In this document: piece by piece, positions 48,761 through 56,594 of the stretch | How positions within the stretch are numbered: the stretch's first letter is position 1 | Layout: every line of letters starts with the position of its first letter | Assembly: GCA_963830545.1 (NCBI GenBank) | Contig: CAWHMK010000001.1 | Span: forward strand, 744,001 to 808,000 | DNA length: 64,000 bases | From: DATGJX01 sp963830545 | GTDB lineage: Bacteria; Vulcanimicrobiota; Vulcanimicrobiia; Vulcanimicrobiales; Vulcanimicrobiaceae | Reading direction: 5' to 3' | The notes under the pieces: model-generated | Told to the model about the DNA's origin: nothing | The model's database searches: none | Seen by the model: only the letters and a program-made list of their open reading frames with translations | Made by a program: the position numbers and the translations under genes

Positions 48761-49276
48761 ATGCCGGACCCGTTCGAGGAAGAATTCACCAGCCAAAATC
48801 CCATCGTCGCGGCGGCCATGCGCATTCGCGCGCGCAAAGAAATCGAGGGTGCGATCGACGCAAGCTCCGGCGAGCCCGTCGCGTACGAGGATGCGGAAAG
48901 CGCGTTCGCAGCGTTCGGTGAACGCCTCCAAAGTGGCGTCAAACGCTTGAACGCGATCCTCGGCCGGCAAAGCGGAGTGAAATTCATCCGCCTGGAAAAA
49001 CCACCGCGCCTTCGCCTGCGCTTCGGTGAGCGCCGTGTGAGCCTCGACCTGGACGAAGTACATCAACTGGTGCGCCTCGCGGGATTGGATTTGGACGGCG
49101 AATGGCAATTCGATCCGGACGCGCAGATTCCGTCGCTCGTCAATCTTTCGAAGATCTCGACGGAGGCGGGCTATGGCGTAGCGCTCACGCCCTCTTCCTT
49201 GGTGAAGCAGATCGCGCAGGACGCCGAGCTGCCGCGTCCGCCGCATTTGAACGGCCCCGGCCCCCTAAGCTTTTAG
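48761..49276 (+). CDS. hypothetical protein, no family recognised
   Basis: A 171-residue soluble protein, mixed helix and strand, with an acidic N-terminus ('PDPFEEEFTSQNPIVAAAMR') and a middle 'RLNAILGRQSGVKFIRLEKP'. The ATG at 48761 is the likely start; an in-frame TTG at 48752 exists. It is divergent from the VIT1 gene and its last 92 bases overlap the annotated 3' end of the convergent nth, probably because nth ends earlier than the open frame shows. Confidence 0.5.
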   Translation: MPDPFEEEFTSQNPIVAAAMRIRARKEIEGAIDASSGEPVAYEDAESAFAAFGERLQSGVKRLNAILGRQSGVKFIRLEKPPRLRLRFGERRVSLDLDEVHQLVRLAGLDLDGEWQFDPDAQIPSLVNLSKISTEAGYGVALTPSSLVKQIAQDAELPRPPHLNGPGPLSF

Positions 49277-49940
49277 CGACGATTTTCGGCGTCGGACAAA
49301 GGGCGTTTACCGGACATTGCGCGCAAAGTGGAACGGGCGCTTTGCAAATCGCGCGGCCGTGCAGAATCAACCAATGGTGAGCGTGACGCCACTGCTCGCG
49401 AGGAACGATCGATTCGAGATCGTTTTCGACTTCGCGAGGTGTCTTTCCGAGCGTTAGACCGAGCCGGTGCGACACGCGAAACACGTGCGTATCGACCGCA
49501 ATCGCCGCTTCTTCGAACGCGACGGCCATGACCACGCTGGCGGTCTTGCGGCCGACGCCTGCGAGCGCCTCGAGCTGCTCGCGCTCGCGCGGCACCGCGC
49601 CGCCATACTTTTCGACCAGTTCGCGCGCGCAGTTGATGATGTTGCGAGCCTTCATACGAAAAAACCCGCACGACTTGATGATGAGCTCGACGTCTTCTTG
49701 TCCGGCTTTCGAGAGTTTTTCCGGCGTCGGATATTTCCTGAAGAGCAACGGCGTCGTCATGTTGACGCGCGCATCGGTGCACTGCGCGGACAGAATTACC
49801 GCAACGAGCAGTTCGAACGGATTGGAAAACTGAAGCGCCGTTTCCGCGTGCGGATACGTGCGTTCGAGAATCTGAAGTTCCTCGCGGGCGAGCGCTTTCG
49901 AAATCTTCTTGAGCGGAAACGGAATCTTCATCGATGCCAT
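49185..49940 (-). CDS. nth: endonuclease III
   Basis: DNA glycosylase/AP lyase for oxidised pyrimidines. It has the helix-hairpin-helix 'LEALAGVGRKTASVVMAVAF' with catalytic Lys, the catalytic Asp in 'AVDTHVFRVSHRLGL', and the iron-sulfur motif C-x6-C-x2-C-x5-C ('CKAPVPLCAQCPVNALC'). Start ATG at 49940. The tail after the last Cys ('GGRGRSNAADAAARRP') is unlike the family and overlaps the convergent gene, so an indel near 49275-49300 may hide the true stop. mutY lies six bases upstream in the same direction: two base-excision glycosylases in one unit. Confidence 0.92.
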   Translation of the reverse strand: MASMKIPFPLKKISKALAREELQILERTYPHAETALQFSNPFELLVAVILSAQCTDARVNMTTPLLFRKYPTPEKLSKAGQEDVELIIKSCGFFRMKARNIINCARELVEKYGGAVPREREQLEALAGVGRKTASVVMAVAFEEAAIAVDTHVFRVSHRLGLTLGKTPREVENDLESIVPREQWRHAHHWLILHGRAICKAPVPLCAQCPVNALCPTPKIVAKSLGGRGRSNAADAAARRPARSASPRKRA

Positions 49941-49946
49941 GATCGT

Positions 49947-50855
49947 TTATTCTTGCAGCGACACCTGCTGATTACGAACGTCCACGAGGCCCTCTCGCGC
50001 AAGGACGTCGACCAGGCGTTCCAGCTCCCGCGCGCTGCGGCCCATTCCATGCGTAACGTCGCGATGCAGATCCATGAGCGAGATGCGCTGCCCGGCCGGC
50101 AGTTCGCGCAGCCGGTCGATGATGCGTCCGCGCGCGTAGCGTGTGGTCTTCTCGAAGGGAACGGATTCTTGCGGCGAGCGCTTGCGAAGCCACGCTGCGC
50201 GCGCGCGTTCCAAATGCGCGGCGTCGATCGGGGCGGACGCGCAAGCCGGCCGCAGCGGACAGAGCAAACATTTGGGCGCGCGCGCCGTGCAGATCGTCGC
50301 GCCCAAATCCATCATCGCAGAATTCCAGTCGTGCCCGCGGCCGCCCGGCACGAGCCGCTGCGCGTCCGCATCCAGCTGCGCTGCCGTCACGAGCGGCGGA
50401 TGTTCGAGGCCGTGCAGCACGCGGTGCGCGACGCGCCGCACGTTCGTGTCGATCGCCGCATCGTCGCTCTCGAACGCGAACGCGCGAATCGCGGCGGCCG
50501 TGTACGGTCCGACGCCCGGCAGCGATCGCAGGACGGCTTCTTCACGCGGCATCACGCCGCCGAAGTCTTCCACGATCGCTGCGGCGATACGTTTGAGCCG
50601 AACCGCGCGCGAGTTATATCCCAAGCCACGCCACATGCGCAGCACGTCCGCCGTACTCGCATCAGCGAGCGTCCAAACGTCGGGAAAACGCTCGACGAAC
50701 GCTTCGTATTTCGGAAGCACGCGCTCGACCTGCGTTTGCTGCAGCATAAACTCGCTGACGAGTATGAGGTACGCGTCGCGACTAACGCGCCACGGCAGAT
50801 TCGCGCGCCCGTACCGCGCGTACCACGCAAGCAGCAAGCGCCGCACGCGTTTCAC
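49947..50855 (-). CDS. mutY: A/G-specific adenine glycosylase MutY
   Basis: A 302-residue glycosylase removing A opposite 8-oxoG. 'VSEFMLQQTQVERVLPKYEAF' region with catalytic Glu, HhH 'LRSLPGVGPYTAAAIRAFAF', catalytic Asp in 'AAIDTNVRRVAHRVL', and the iron-sulfur motif C-x6-C-x2-C-x5-C ('CTARAPKCLLCPLRPAC'). The usual NUDIX-like C-terminal domain is short here ('LPAGQRISLMDLHRDVTHGM'), more like a helical tail. Start GTG at 50855 overlaps the stop of the nucleotidyltransferase gene (GTGA). Confidence 0.9.
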   Translation of the reverse strand: MKRVRRLLLAWYARYGRANLPWRVSRDAYLILVSEFMLQQTQVERVLPKYEAFVERFPDVWTLADASTADVLRMWRGLGYNSRAVRLKRIAAAIVEDFGGVMPREEAVLRSLPGVGPYTAAAIRAFAFESDDAAIDTNVRRVAHRVLHGLEHPPLVTAAQLDADAQRLVPGGRGHDWNSAMMDLGATICTARAPKCLLCPLRPACASAPIDAAHLERARAAWLRKRSPQESVPFEKTTRYARGRIIDRLRELPAGQRISLMDLHRDVTHGMGRSARELERLVDVLAREGLVDVRNQQVSLQE

Positions 50856-51688
50856 GCTTCTTCTTCCCCCGTGTCGGCCGCCCGGTCGAACGACGGCTGC
50901 GAACGTTCGCGCACGAATTCGCGAAGCGCGATGACGTCGCGCTCGGCCGGCACGACGTCCTCGATGGTTTTCGTGCCGCGATAGATTTGCAGCGCGTCGT
51001 TGACGATCGAGTGATACATCCGCGGGACCGTTTCGAGTGCCCAGAGGGCGGCTTCGTCCTTGTTCAAGGCCGTCATCGATTGCGCGGTAGCGCCGTGCAA
51101 CGTGCGGCATGCATTGAGGACGACGGACGGCGCGTCCGTTTCCAGACGAGCGCGGTCCGCGTCGAAGAGTGCATGAAGCTGATCGATGTACGCATGCCAC
51201 GGTACCGGCCCAAACATCCGATTCGGGGGCGGACCGACGAGCGTGACGCCACGTTCGCGGGCTTCGAAACAAAATAGAGCGAGCGGCCCGAACGTGCGCT
51301 CGGCGTCGAAGTCGAACGCGCTTTGCCGGAAGCGTTCGCGCAGCGATGCGGTGTAATAGATCTCGACCGGCAGCGGGTGCTCGAAATGTTGCGCAAAGCG
51401 TTTTTGAATCACCCCGAGTTCGAGATGATTTTCCGCCGGCCGCACGTCGTCGAGCATCATGGCGAGCCGCGCCAAACGTTCTCGTTCGTTCGCGGCCAGC
51501 CGTCGAGTAACCACCGCGATCGCGTCGATGTCGCTGCGTTCGCGGTGAAAACTTCCGGTTGCAAGAGAACCGCGAAGATACAGCCCGGAAAGCGCATCGC
51601 CCAACGCATCGCCGAGAGCGGCAGCCACGCTCACCAAGTACTGGCGAACGTCGAGCCCGGCGTCCGCCATACTGCGGCCGCGGCTCAT
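50852..51688 (-). CDS. nucleotidyltransferase of the aminoglycoside-adenylyltransferase type
   Basis: A 278-residue protein with the polymerase-beta-type motif 'LYLRGSLATGSFHRERSDID' (GS-x-A-x-G and DxD) in the N-terminal third and a helical C-terminal domain (DUF4111-like, 'NACRTLHGATAQSMTALNKD') as in AadA. It may adenylylate aminoglycosides or other small molecules; resistance function is not proven. Start ATG at 51688 overlaps the MocR gene stop (ATGA), and its end overlaps mutY. Confidence 0.75.
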   Translation of the reverse strand: MSRGRSMADAGLDVRQYLVSVAAALGDALGDALSGLYLRGSLATGSFHRERSDIDAIAVVTRRLAANERERLARLAMMLDDVRPAENHLELGVIQKRFAQHFEHPLPVEIYYTASLRERFRQSAFDFDAERTFGPLALFCFEARERGVTLVGPPPNRMFGPVPWHAYIDQLHALFDADRARLETDAPSVVLNACRTLHGATAQSMTALNKDEAALWALETVPRMYHSIVNDALQIYRGTKTIEDVVPAERDVIALREFVRERSQPSFDRAADTGEEEA

Positions 51689-53148
51689 GCGCGCATCTGC
51701 GCGATCGCTTTGCCGATGCGGTGGATCCCTTCGGGGATTTGCTTGCGCGTCACGGGAGTGAGCGCGAGCCGGAAATGATGATCGCCTCCGGAATTCGCGA
51801 AGAACGGTTCGCCGAACAGAAACGAGGCACCGAGGCGTTCCGCCTGGTCGAGAAGCGGGCGCGCGCGCATTTCGCGCGGCGTCGTGACCCAAACGTAAAA
51901 GCCGCCGACGGCTTTGCTCGTTCGCATGGTGCCGGGCCAGTGCTCCGCGATCGCGTCGTCCGCCATGCCGCGGCGCGCGAGCAATTCTTCGCGCAATTGC
52001 GCGACGTGCGCATCGTATCCGCTTTCGAGATAATCACAGATGGCGGCTTGGACGTAGAGGCTCGTTGCCATGTCGAGCGCCTGTTTGCGCAGCAGCAGAC
52101 GTTCCAAAATGGTCCGCGGCGCCGCAAGCCAGCCGACGCGAAGCGAGGGTGCGATCGTCTTGCTGAACGTACTCAGGTAGACGACGTAATCCGGAGCCAG
52201 CCCGACGAGGGGAACTAGGCCGTGCTGTGCGAGTTCGCCGTACGGATCGTCCTCCACGATCGGCACGCCGTGGCGGCGCGCGAGCGTTACCAGCCGCTCG
52301 CGGCGATCCGCATTCATCGTCACGTTCGTGGGGTTGTGCAACGACGGCATCGTATAGATGAACCGCGGGCGCCGCGTACGCAGGATCGCCTCGATATGAT
52401 CGACGCGCATGCCGTCTTCGTCCACCGGTACCGGTATCGCGCGAAGACCGCAGATTTGAAATATTTGCAGCGCGCCGGGATGACTCGGCGTCTCCACGAT
52501 TATCTCGTCGCCCGGTTCCGCCAGCGATTGTGCCACCACCATGATCCCCTGCGTCGATCCGGTGAGTACGATGACGTCTTTGGGCTGGGTCAACGCGCCG
52601 CGCAGTTTCATGCGCTCCGAAATGGCGTGACGTAAAGGCTCGTATCCCTCGGAGTCGCCATACGAAAGGACGAAACGCGGATCGGACGCAACGCGCGAAA
52701 ATGCTTTCGCGAGTTCACCCAGCGGCGAGGGCTCATCCGGGGCCACGCCTTGTACGAAACTGATGCGACCCGGCTCTTGTTTCGCCGCGAGTTCTCCCAG
52801 GATGGTCGGGAATTCGCCGACGCGCCACGGGGGCAGCGTCACCCACCAAGGAACCGCGGCCGAACGTTCGGGCTGACCGGCGCGCAGCTGCGGAACGACG
52901 CGTGATCCCGAGCCGACCTTCTGTTCGATCAGGCCGTCCGCAACCAGCTCCCGGTACGCATGAACGACCGTACTGCGGTTCACGCTCAGCCGCTCGGCGA
53001 GCGAGCGTTCCGGCGGCAGGCGGGTGGACTCGGGCAGCGTGCCGGCCAGGATCGACTCGCGCAGCGCTTCGTAGATTTGCCGGTAGAGCGGAACGATGCT
53101 CTCGCGATCCAGGTCCGCCAGCCCTGCCAGCCATCCAATTTTGGTCAT
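51685..53148 (-). CDS. MocR/PdxR-type GntR regulator with aminotransferase domain
   Basis: A 487-residue fusion: GntR winged helix ('VPLYRQIYEALRESILAGTL', 'RLPPERSLAERLSVNRSTVV') and a class I aminotransferase fold with PLP-binding Lys in 'LSTFSKTIAPSLRVGWLAA', Asp/Tyr in 'VEDDPYGELAQHG' and 'LTGSTQGIMVVAQSL'. Family members regulate amino acid, GABA, taurine or PLP synthesis genes. It is divergent from lpd across 138 bases. Target not known. Confidence 0.9.
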   Translation of the reverse strand: MTKIGWLAGLADLDRESIVPLYRQIYEALRESILAGTLPESTRLPPERSLAERLSVNRSTVVHAYRELVADGLIEQKVGSGSRVVPQLRAGQPERSAAVPWWVTLPPWRVGEFPTILGELAAKQEPGRISFVQGVAPDEPSPLGELAKAFSRVASDPRFVLSYGDSEGYEPLRHAISERMKLRGALTQPKDVIVLTGSTQGIMVVAQSLAEPGDEIIVETPSHPGALQIFQICGLRAIPVPVDEDGMRVDHIEAILRTRRPRFIYTMPSLHNPTNVTMNADRRERLVTLARRHGVPIVEDDPYGELAQHGLVPLVGLAPDYVVYLSTFSKTIAPSLRVGWLAAPRTILERLLLRKQALDMATSLYVQAAICDYLESGYDAHVAQLREELLARRGMADDAIAEHWPGTMRTSKAVGGFYVWVTTPREMRARPLLDQAERLGASFLFGEPFFANSGGDHHFRLALTPVTRKQIPEGIHRIGKAIAQMRA

Positions 53149-53286
53149 TTACGGTCCATTTCGCTAATTGGACGGTATCGCCCCTACTTTGGTGCTTGTG
53201 TCCTGCGCAATTGTCGGGTTGTCATAGTGAGGTATCGAAGTATCGCGCGGAGCCAACGCGCGCAACACTGGAACGGAGTTTCTTTC

Positions 53287-54738
53287 GTGGCTGAACATAC
53301 TGTCGACGCTGTCGTCATCGGCGCCGGTCCGGCCGGCTACCACGCGGCAATCCGGCTGGGGCAACTCGGAAAGAAGGTCATCTGCGTCGACCGCGACGAG
53401 GTTGGCGGCGTCTGTCTCAATTGGGGCTGCATTCCGACCAAAGCGTTGCTGCACGTCGGCGAAGTCATCCGGCACATCAATCACGCGGATGCGATCGGTT
53501 TGAAGGTCGCAAGACCCGAAGTCGAGCGGGAAGGCGTCGCGAAGTTCAAAACGGACGTCGTAAATTCCAACGTCGGTGGAGTGAAGACGCTGTTCAAAGC
53601 GAACAGCGTGCAGTTCATCTACGGCGAAGCCGGTTTCAAAAATCCGAACGAGATCGTCGTCAAGAAGAAAGAAGGCGGCGAGGACTCGATCAAAGCGCAG
53701 TACGCGATCGTCGCGACCGGCTCGGCGCCGATCGACGTCAAAGCATGGCCTCGCGACGGCGAGTACGTCATCAACTCCGACGACGCCGTTCAGCTCAAGC
53801 GCATACCGAAGAACATGCTCGTCATCGGCGGCGGCGTGATCGGCCTGGAATTCGCGACCGTGTACACGCGAATGGGCAGCAAGGTGCTGGTGATCGAAGC
53901 CCTTCCGCAAATCCTGACCGGCACCGATCTCGAAATATCCAAAACGCTCGGACGCATCCTGAAAAAACAGGGCGTCGAGATCATGCTCGGCACCAAAGTC
54001 GGCGAGATGAAGAAAGAGGGCAAGAGCGTCAAGGCGACATTCAACGGCGACGGCACCAACGGCAAAGACGAAACGCGCGAATTCGATTGCGTGCTCGTCG
54101 CAGTCGGACGGCGCCCGGTTACGGACGGATTGAATCTGCAGGCGGCAGGGTTGTCCGCCAACGACAAAGGTTTCCTGGACGTGGACGCGCAGCGCCGCAC
54201 GAGCGTGCCGCACATTTTCGCAATCGGAGACATCACGGGCGCTCCGATGCTCGCGCACAAAGGCATGAAAGAAGGCGTCGTCGCAGCCGAAGTGATCGGA
54301 GGCGACAAATCAGCCGCTTTCGATCCGGTCGCGATTCCGAATTGCGTCTACACCGATCCGGAGGTCGCCACCGTCGGGCTCTCCGAGGAAGAGGCGAAAG
54401 CCAAAGGCTATGAAGTACGCATCGGCAAGTTCCCGCTGGCCGCAAGCGGCCGCGCCCGCACGATGAACGAGAGCGACGGTCTCATCAAACTGGTGGGCGA
54501 CGCGAAGAGCGACTCGCTTCTCGGCATGCACATCGTCTCGCCGCAGGCGGAATCGCTCATCGGCGAAGGCGTGATCGCGCTCGAAATGGGCGCCACGCTC
54601 GAAGACATCGGCCTTTCGATTCACCCGCATCCCACGCTCACCGAAGGGATCATGGACGCAGCCGAAGCCGCGCACGGTAAAGCGATTCACATCGTCAATG
54701 CAAAGAAGGCCGCTCCGCAACCCGTAGGAGCGAGATAG
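53287..54738 (+). CDS. lpd: dihydrolipoamide dehydrogenase
   Basis: E3 subunit of 2-oxoacid dehydrogenase complexes, 483 residues. FAD motif 'VDAVVIGAGPAGYHAAIRLG', redox disulfide 'GGVCLNWGCIPTKALL', NAD motif 'MLVIGGGVIGLEFATVYTRM', 'HIFAIGDITGAPMLAHKG' and the catalytic 'IHPHPTLTEGIMDAAE' with His-Glu. Start GTG at 53287 with GGAG upstream. lipB and lipA, which make its cofactor partner lipoate, follow on the same strand after the palindromic element. Confidence 0.95.
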   Translation: MAEHTVDAVVIGAGPAGYHAAIRLGQLGKKVICVDRDEVGGVCLNWGCIPTKALLHVGEVIRHINHADAIGLKVARPEVEREGVAKFKTDVVNSNVGGVKTLFKANSVQFIYGEAGFKNPNEIVVKKKEGGEDSIKAQYAIVATGSAPIDVKAWPRDGEYVINSDDAVQLKRIPKNMLVIGGGVIGLEFATVYTRMGSKVLVIEALPQILTGTDLEISKTLGRILKKQGVEIMLGTKVGEMKKEGKSVKATFNGDGTNGKDETREFDCVLVAVGRRPVTDGLNLQAAGLSANDKGFLDVDAQRRTSVPHIFAIGDITGAPMLAHKGMKEGVVAAEVIGGDKSAAFDPVAIPNCVYTDPEVATVGLSEEEAKAKGYEVRIGKFPLAASGRARTMNESDGLIKLVGDAKSDSLLGMHIVSPQAESLIGEGVIALEMGATLEDIGLSIHPHPTLTEGIMDAAEAAHGKAIHIVNAKKAAPQPVGAR

Positions 54739-54745
54739 ACGGCGA

Positions 54746-54915
54746 TGACGGGCGGCACGCCGGCTTGCCGGCCGGAAATCTGTGACATTTTTGCGCAAAC
54801 CCGGATGGTTTTTTCAAAACTTCGTTTTCGCGAAAATGCACAGAAGCAGCAATTTTTCCAAGGACGGAAAAATTGCGAGCGGTTTCGGGCCGGCAAGCCG
54901 GCGTGGCACTCGTCA
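54746..54915. repeat. 170-base palindromic element with 28-base inverted ends (MITE/BIME-like)
   Basis: The left arm 54746-54773 and right arm 54888-54915 are reverse complements at 25 of 28 positions; the inner 18 (CACGCCGGCTTGCCGGCC) are perfect. Between them is a second hairpin, GCAATTTTTCC (54849-54859) with GGAAAAATTGC (54866-54876), and a short TTTTCGCGAAAA palindrome. It fills the gap between lpd and lipB, and has no gene. Its ends differ from those of the element at 31695. It may be a non-autonomous transposon remnant or a structured RNA element. Confidence 0.5.
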
Positions 54916-54929
54916 GGAAGCTTTATCGA

Positions 54930-55589
54930 GTGACGCAAGCAAGAATGATGGATCTCGGACTTCGATCGTATCGCGAAGTCTGGGAACTGCAGCACGAGCT
55001 GCACGAACGCGTGCGAAACGGCGATGAACCCGAAACGTGGATTTTCGTCGAGCACACGCCGGTCGTGACGCTCGGGCGAAACGCGAAGGAAGAGAACCTG
55101 CTGCTCTCCCGCGACGTTTTGGCGGAGCGGGGGGTGGACGTGGTGCACATCGAGCGAGGCGGCGACGTGACGTATCACGGTCCGGGACAGCTCGTCGTCT
55201 ATCCGATCCGCCGGCTCGAGCGCTTTCGCGAAGTCGTTCCGCTCGTTCGCGCGCTGGAAGGCGCGGTCATCGACGCCTGCGCGCACTTCGGCGTGCGTGC
55301 GCAGCGGTGGCGCGAGCATGCGGGTGTGTGGGCCGGGCGGAATCAGATTTGCGCCGTTGGTCTGGCGGTGCAAAAAATGACCTCGCTGCACGGCATCGCG
55401 CTCAACGTGAGCACCGAGCTGAGTTACGACACGCTCATCAATCCGTGCGGTCTGACGGATCGCGGCATCACCAGCCTTTCGCGCGAAGCCCGGCGCGCCG
55501 TTAGCGTCGCGGAAGCGAAACCGATCGTGCAGTCGGCGCTGTCCAAAACATTTGACTTGCAATTCGGAAACCTGATGAAATCGGCATAA
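54930..55589 (+). CDS. lipB: octanoyl-[acyl carrier protein]:protein N-octanoyltransferase LipB
   Basis: A 219-residue ligase-fold enzyme moving octanoate from ACP to lipoyl domains. 'HIERGGDVTYHGPGQLVVYP' (RGG-x-x-T-x-H-x-P-G-Q signature), catalytic Lys in 'VGLAVQKMTSLHGIALNV' and Cys in 'INPCGLTDRGITSL'. Start GTG at 54930 is preferred (AGGAAG upstream); ATG at 54945 is possible. Its stop overlaps the lipA start (TAATG). Confidence 0.93.
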   Translation: MTQARMMDLGLRSYREVWELQHELHERVRNGDEPETWIFVEHTPVVTLGRNAKEENLLLSRDVLAERGVDVVHIERGGDVTYHGPGQLVVYPIRRLERFREVVPLVRALEGAVIDACAHFGVRAQRWREHAGVWAGRNQICAVGLAVQKMTSLHGIALNVSTELSYDTLINPCGLTDRGITSLSREARRAVSVAEAKPIVQSALSKTFDLQFGNLMKSA

Positions 55590-56479
55590 TGGCAATCGAA
55601 ATCGATCTGCTCGATCCGCAGCCCAAACGCGTTCCCAAGCCGGATTGGCTCAAAGTCAAATTGCCGCACGGCGAGAAGTACGAGCGAGTGAAAGCGAAGG
55701 TCGACGGCCTTGCGCTCAATACCGTCTGCAAGGAAGCGAATTGCCCGAACCTGGGGGAGTGCTGGGGCGCAGGCACGGCGACGATCATGATTCTCGGCGA
55801 CACCTGCACGCGCGGCTGCCGTTTCTGCAACGTGAAGACGGGCAATCCCAAAGGCGCCGTCGATTGGATGGAGCCGGTGCGAGTTGCCGAGGCGGTGCGA
55901 GATCTCGGCTGGAAATATCTCGTCGTGACCGCAGTCGACCGCGACGATTTGCCCGACGGCGGAGCGCTGATCTTTGCCGGTACGGTGCGCGCGATTCACG
56001 AACGCGTTCCCGGCTCGCGCGTCGAGATTTTGACCGGCGACTACCGCGGCGACTTGGACGCCCTCGACATCGTTCTGGACGCGAGCCCCGACGTGTTCGC
56101 GCACAATTTGGAAACCGTGCGGCGGCTCACGCCGCGCGTTCGCGACAAACGAGCGAAGTACGATCAGTCGCTGCGCGTGCTCGAGCATGCAAAGAAACGC
56201 GCTCCCGAGCGATATACGAAGACATCGATTATGGTCGGCTTGGGTGAGACCGACGAAGAGGTCGCCCAAACGATGGACGATGCCCGCTCGGCCGGCGTCG
56301 ACATCTTTACGATCGGGCAGTACCTGCAGCCGACCAGGAAACATCTGCCGGTCGACTCGTTCGTGACTCCGGAGAAATTCGCTCATTACGCCGAATTGGG
56401 CCGCGCCAAGGGCTTTCACCAAATCGTGTCCAGCCCGCTGTCACGCAGTTCTTATCACGCCGAGCAAGCATTCTCGTAG
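55589..56479 (+). CDS. lipA: lipoyl synthase LipA
   Basis: Radical SAM enzyme of 296 residues inserting two sulfurs into octanoyl chains. Auxiliary cluster 'CKEANCPNLGEC' (Cx4Cx5C), SAM cluster 'CTRGCRFCNV' (CxxxCxxC), and the C-terminal RSSYHAEQ segment with the conserved Arg-Ser-Ser-Tyr. Translation is coupled to lipB. Together they provide lipoate for complexes using the Lpd encoded upstream. Confidence 0.96.
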   Translation: MAIEIDLLDPQPKRVPKPDWLKVKLPHGEKYERVKAKVDGLALNTVCKEANCPNLGECWGAGTATIMILGDTCTRGCRFCNVKTGNPKGAVDWMEPVRVAEAVRDLGWKYLVVTAVDRDDLPDGGALIFAGTVRAIHERVPGSRVEILTGDYRGDLDALDIVLDASPDVFAHNLETVRRLTPRVRDKRAKYDQSLRVLEHAKKRAPERYTKTSIMVGLGETDEEVAQTMDDARSAGVDIFTIGQYLQPTRKHLPVDSFVTPEKFAHYAELGRAKGFHQIVSSPLSRSSYHAEQAFS

Positions 56480-56507
56480 GTCAGAGCCCATCTCTAGGCC
56501 AAATAGC

Positions 56508-56551
56508 GGACACAGCGCGAGGAAGCAACTTCCCGCGAGGATTCGGTGTCC
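56508..56551. other. nested hairpin between lipA and the RND pump gene
   Basis: GGACAC (56508-56513) pairs with GTGTCC (56546-56551), and inside it GGAAG (56521-56525) pairs with CTTCC (56529-56533) with adjoining CGCG on both sides. It could be a terminator without T-tract or a repeat remnant. No gene lies in this gap of 115 bases. Confidence 0.3.
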
Positions 56552-56594
56552 CCAAAAATAACGGACTCAAGCTCGTTGTTTCTGCGGAGGCCCC

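Noticed and set aside
49467..50984. A 505-codon plus-strand open frame opposite nth and mutY
   Set aside because: Arg-rich, featureless, and antisense to two genes with complete catalytic and iron-sulfur motifs.
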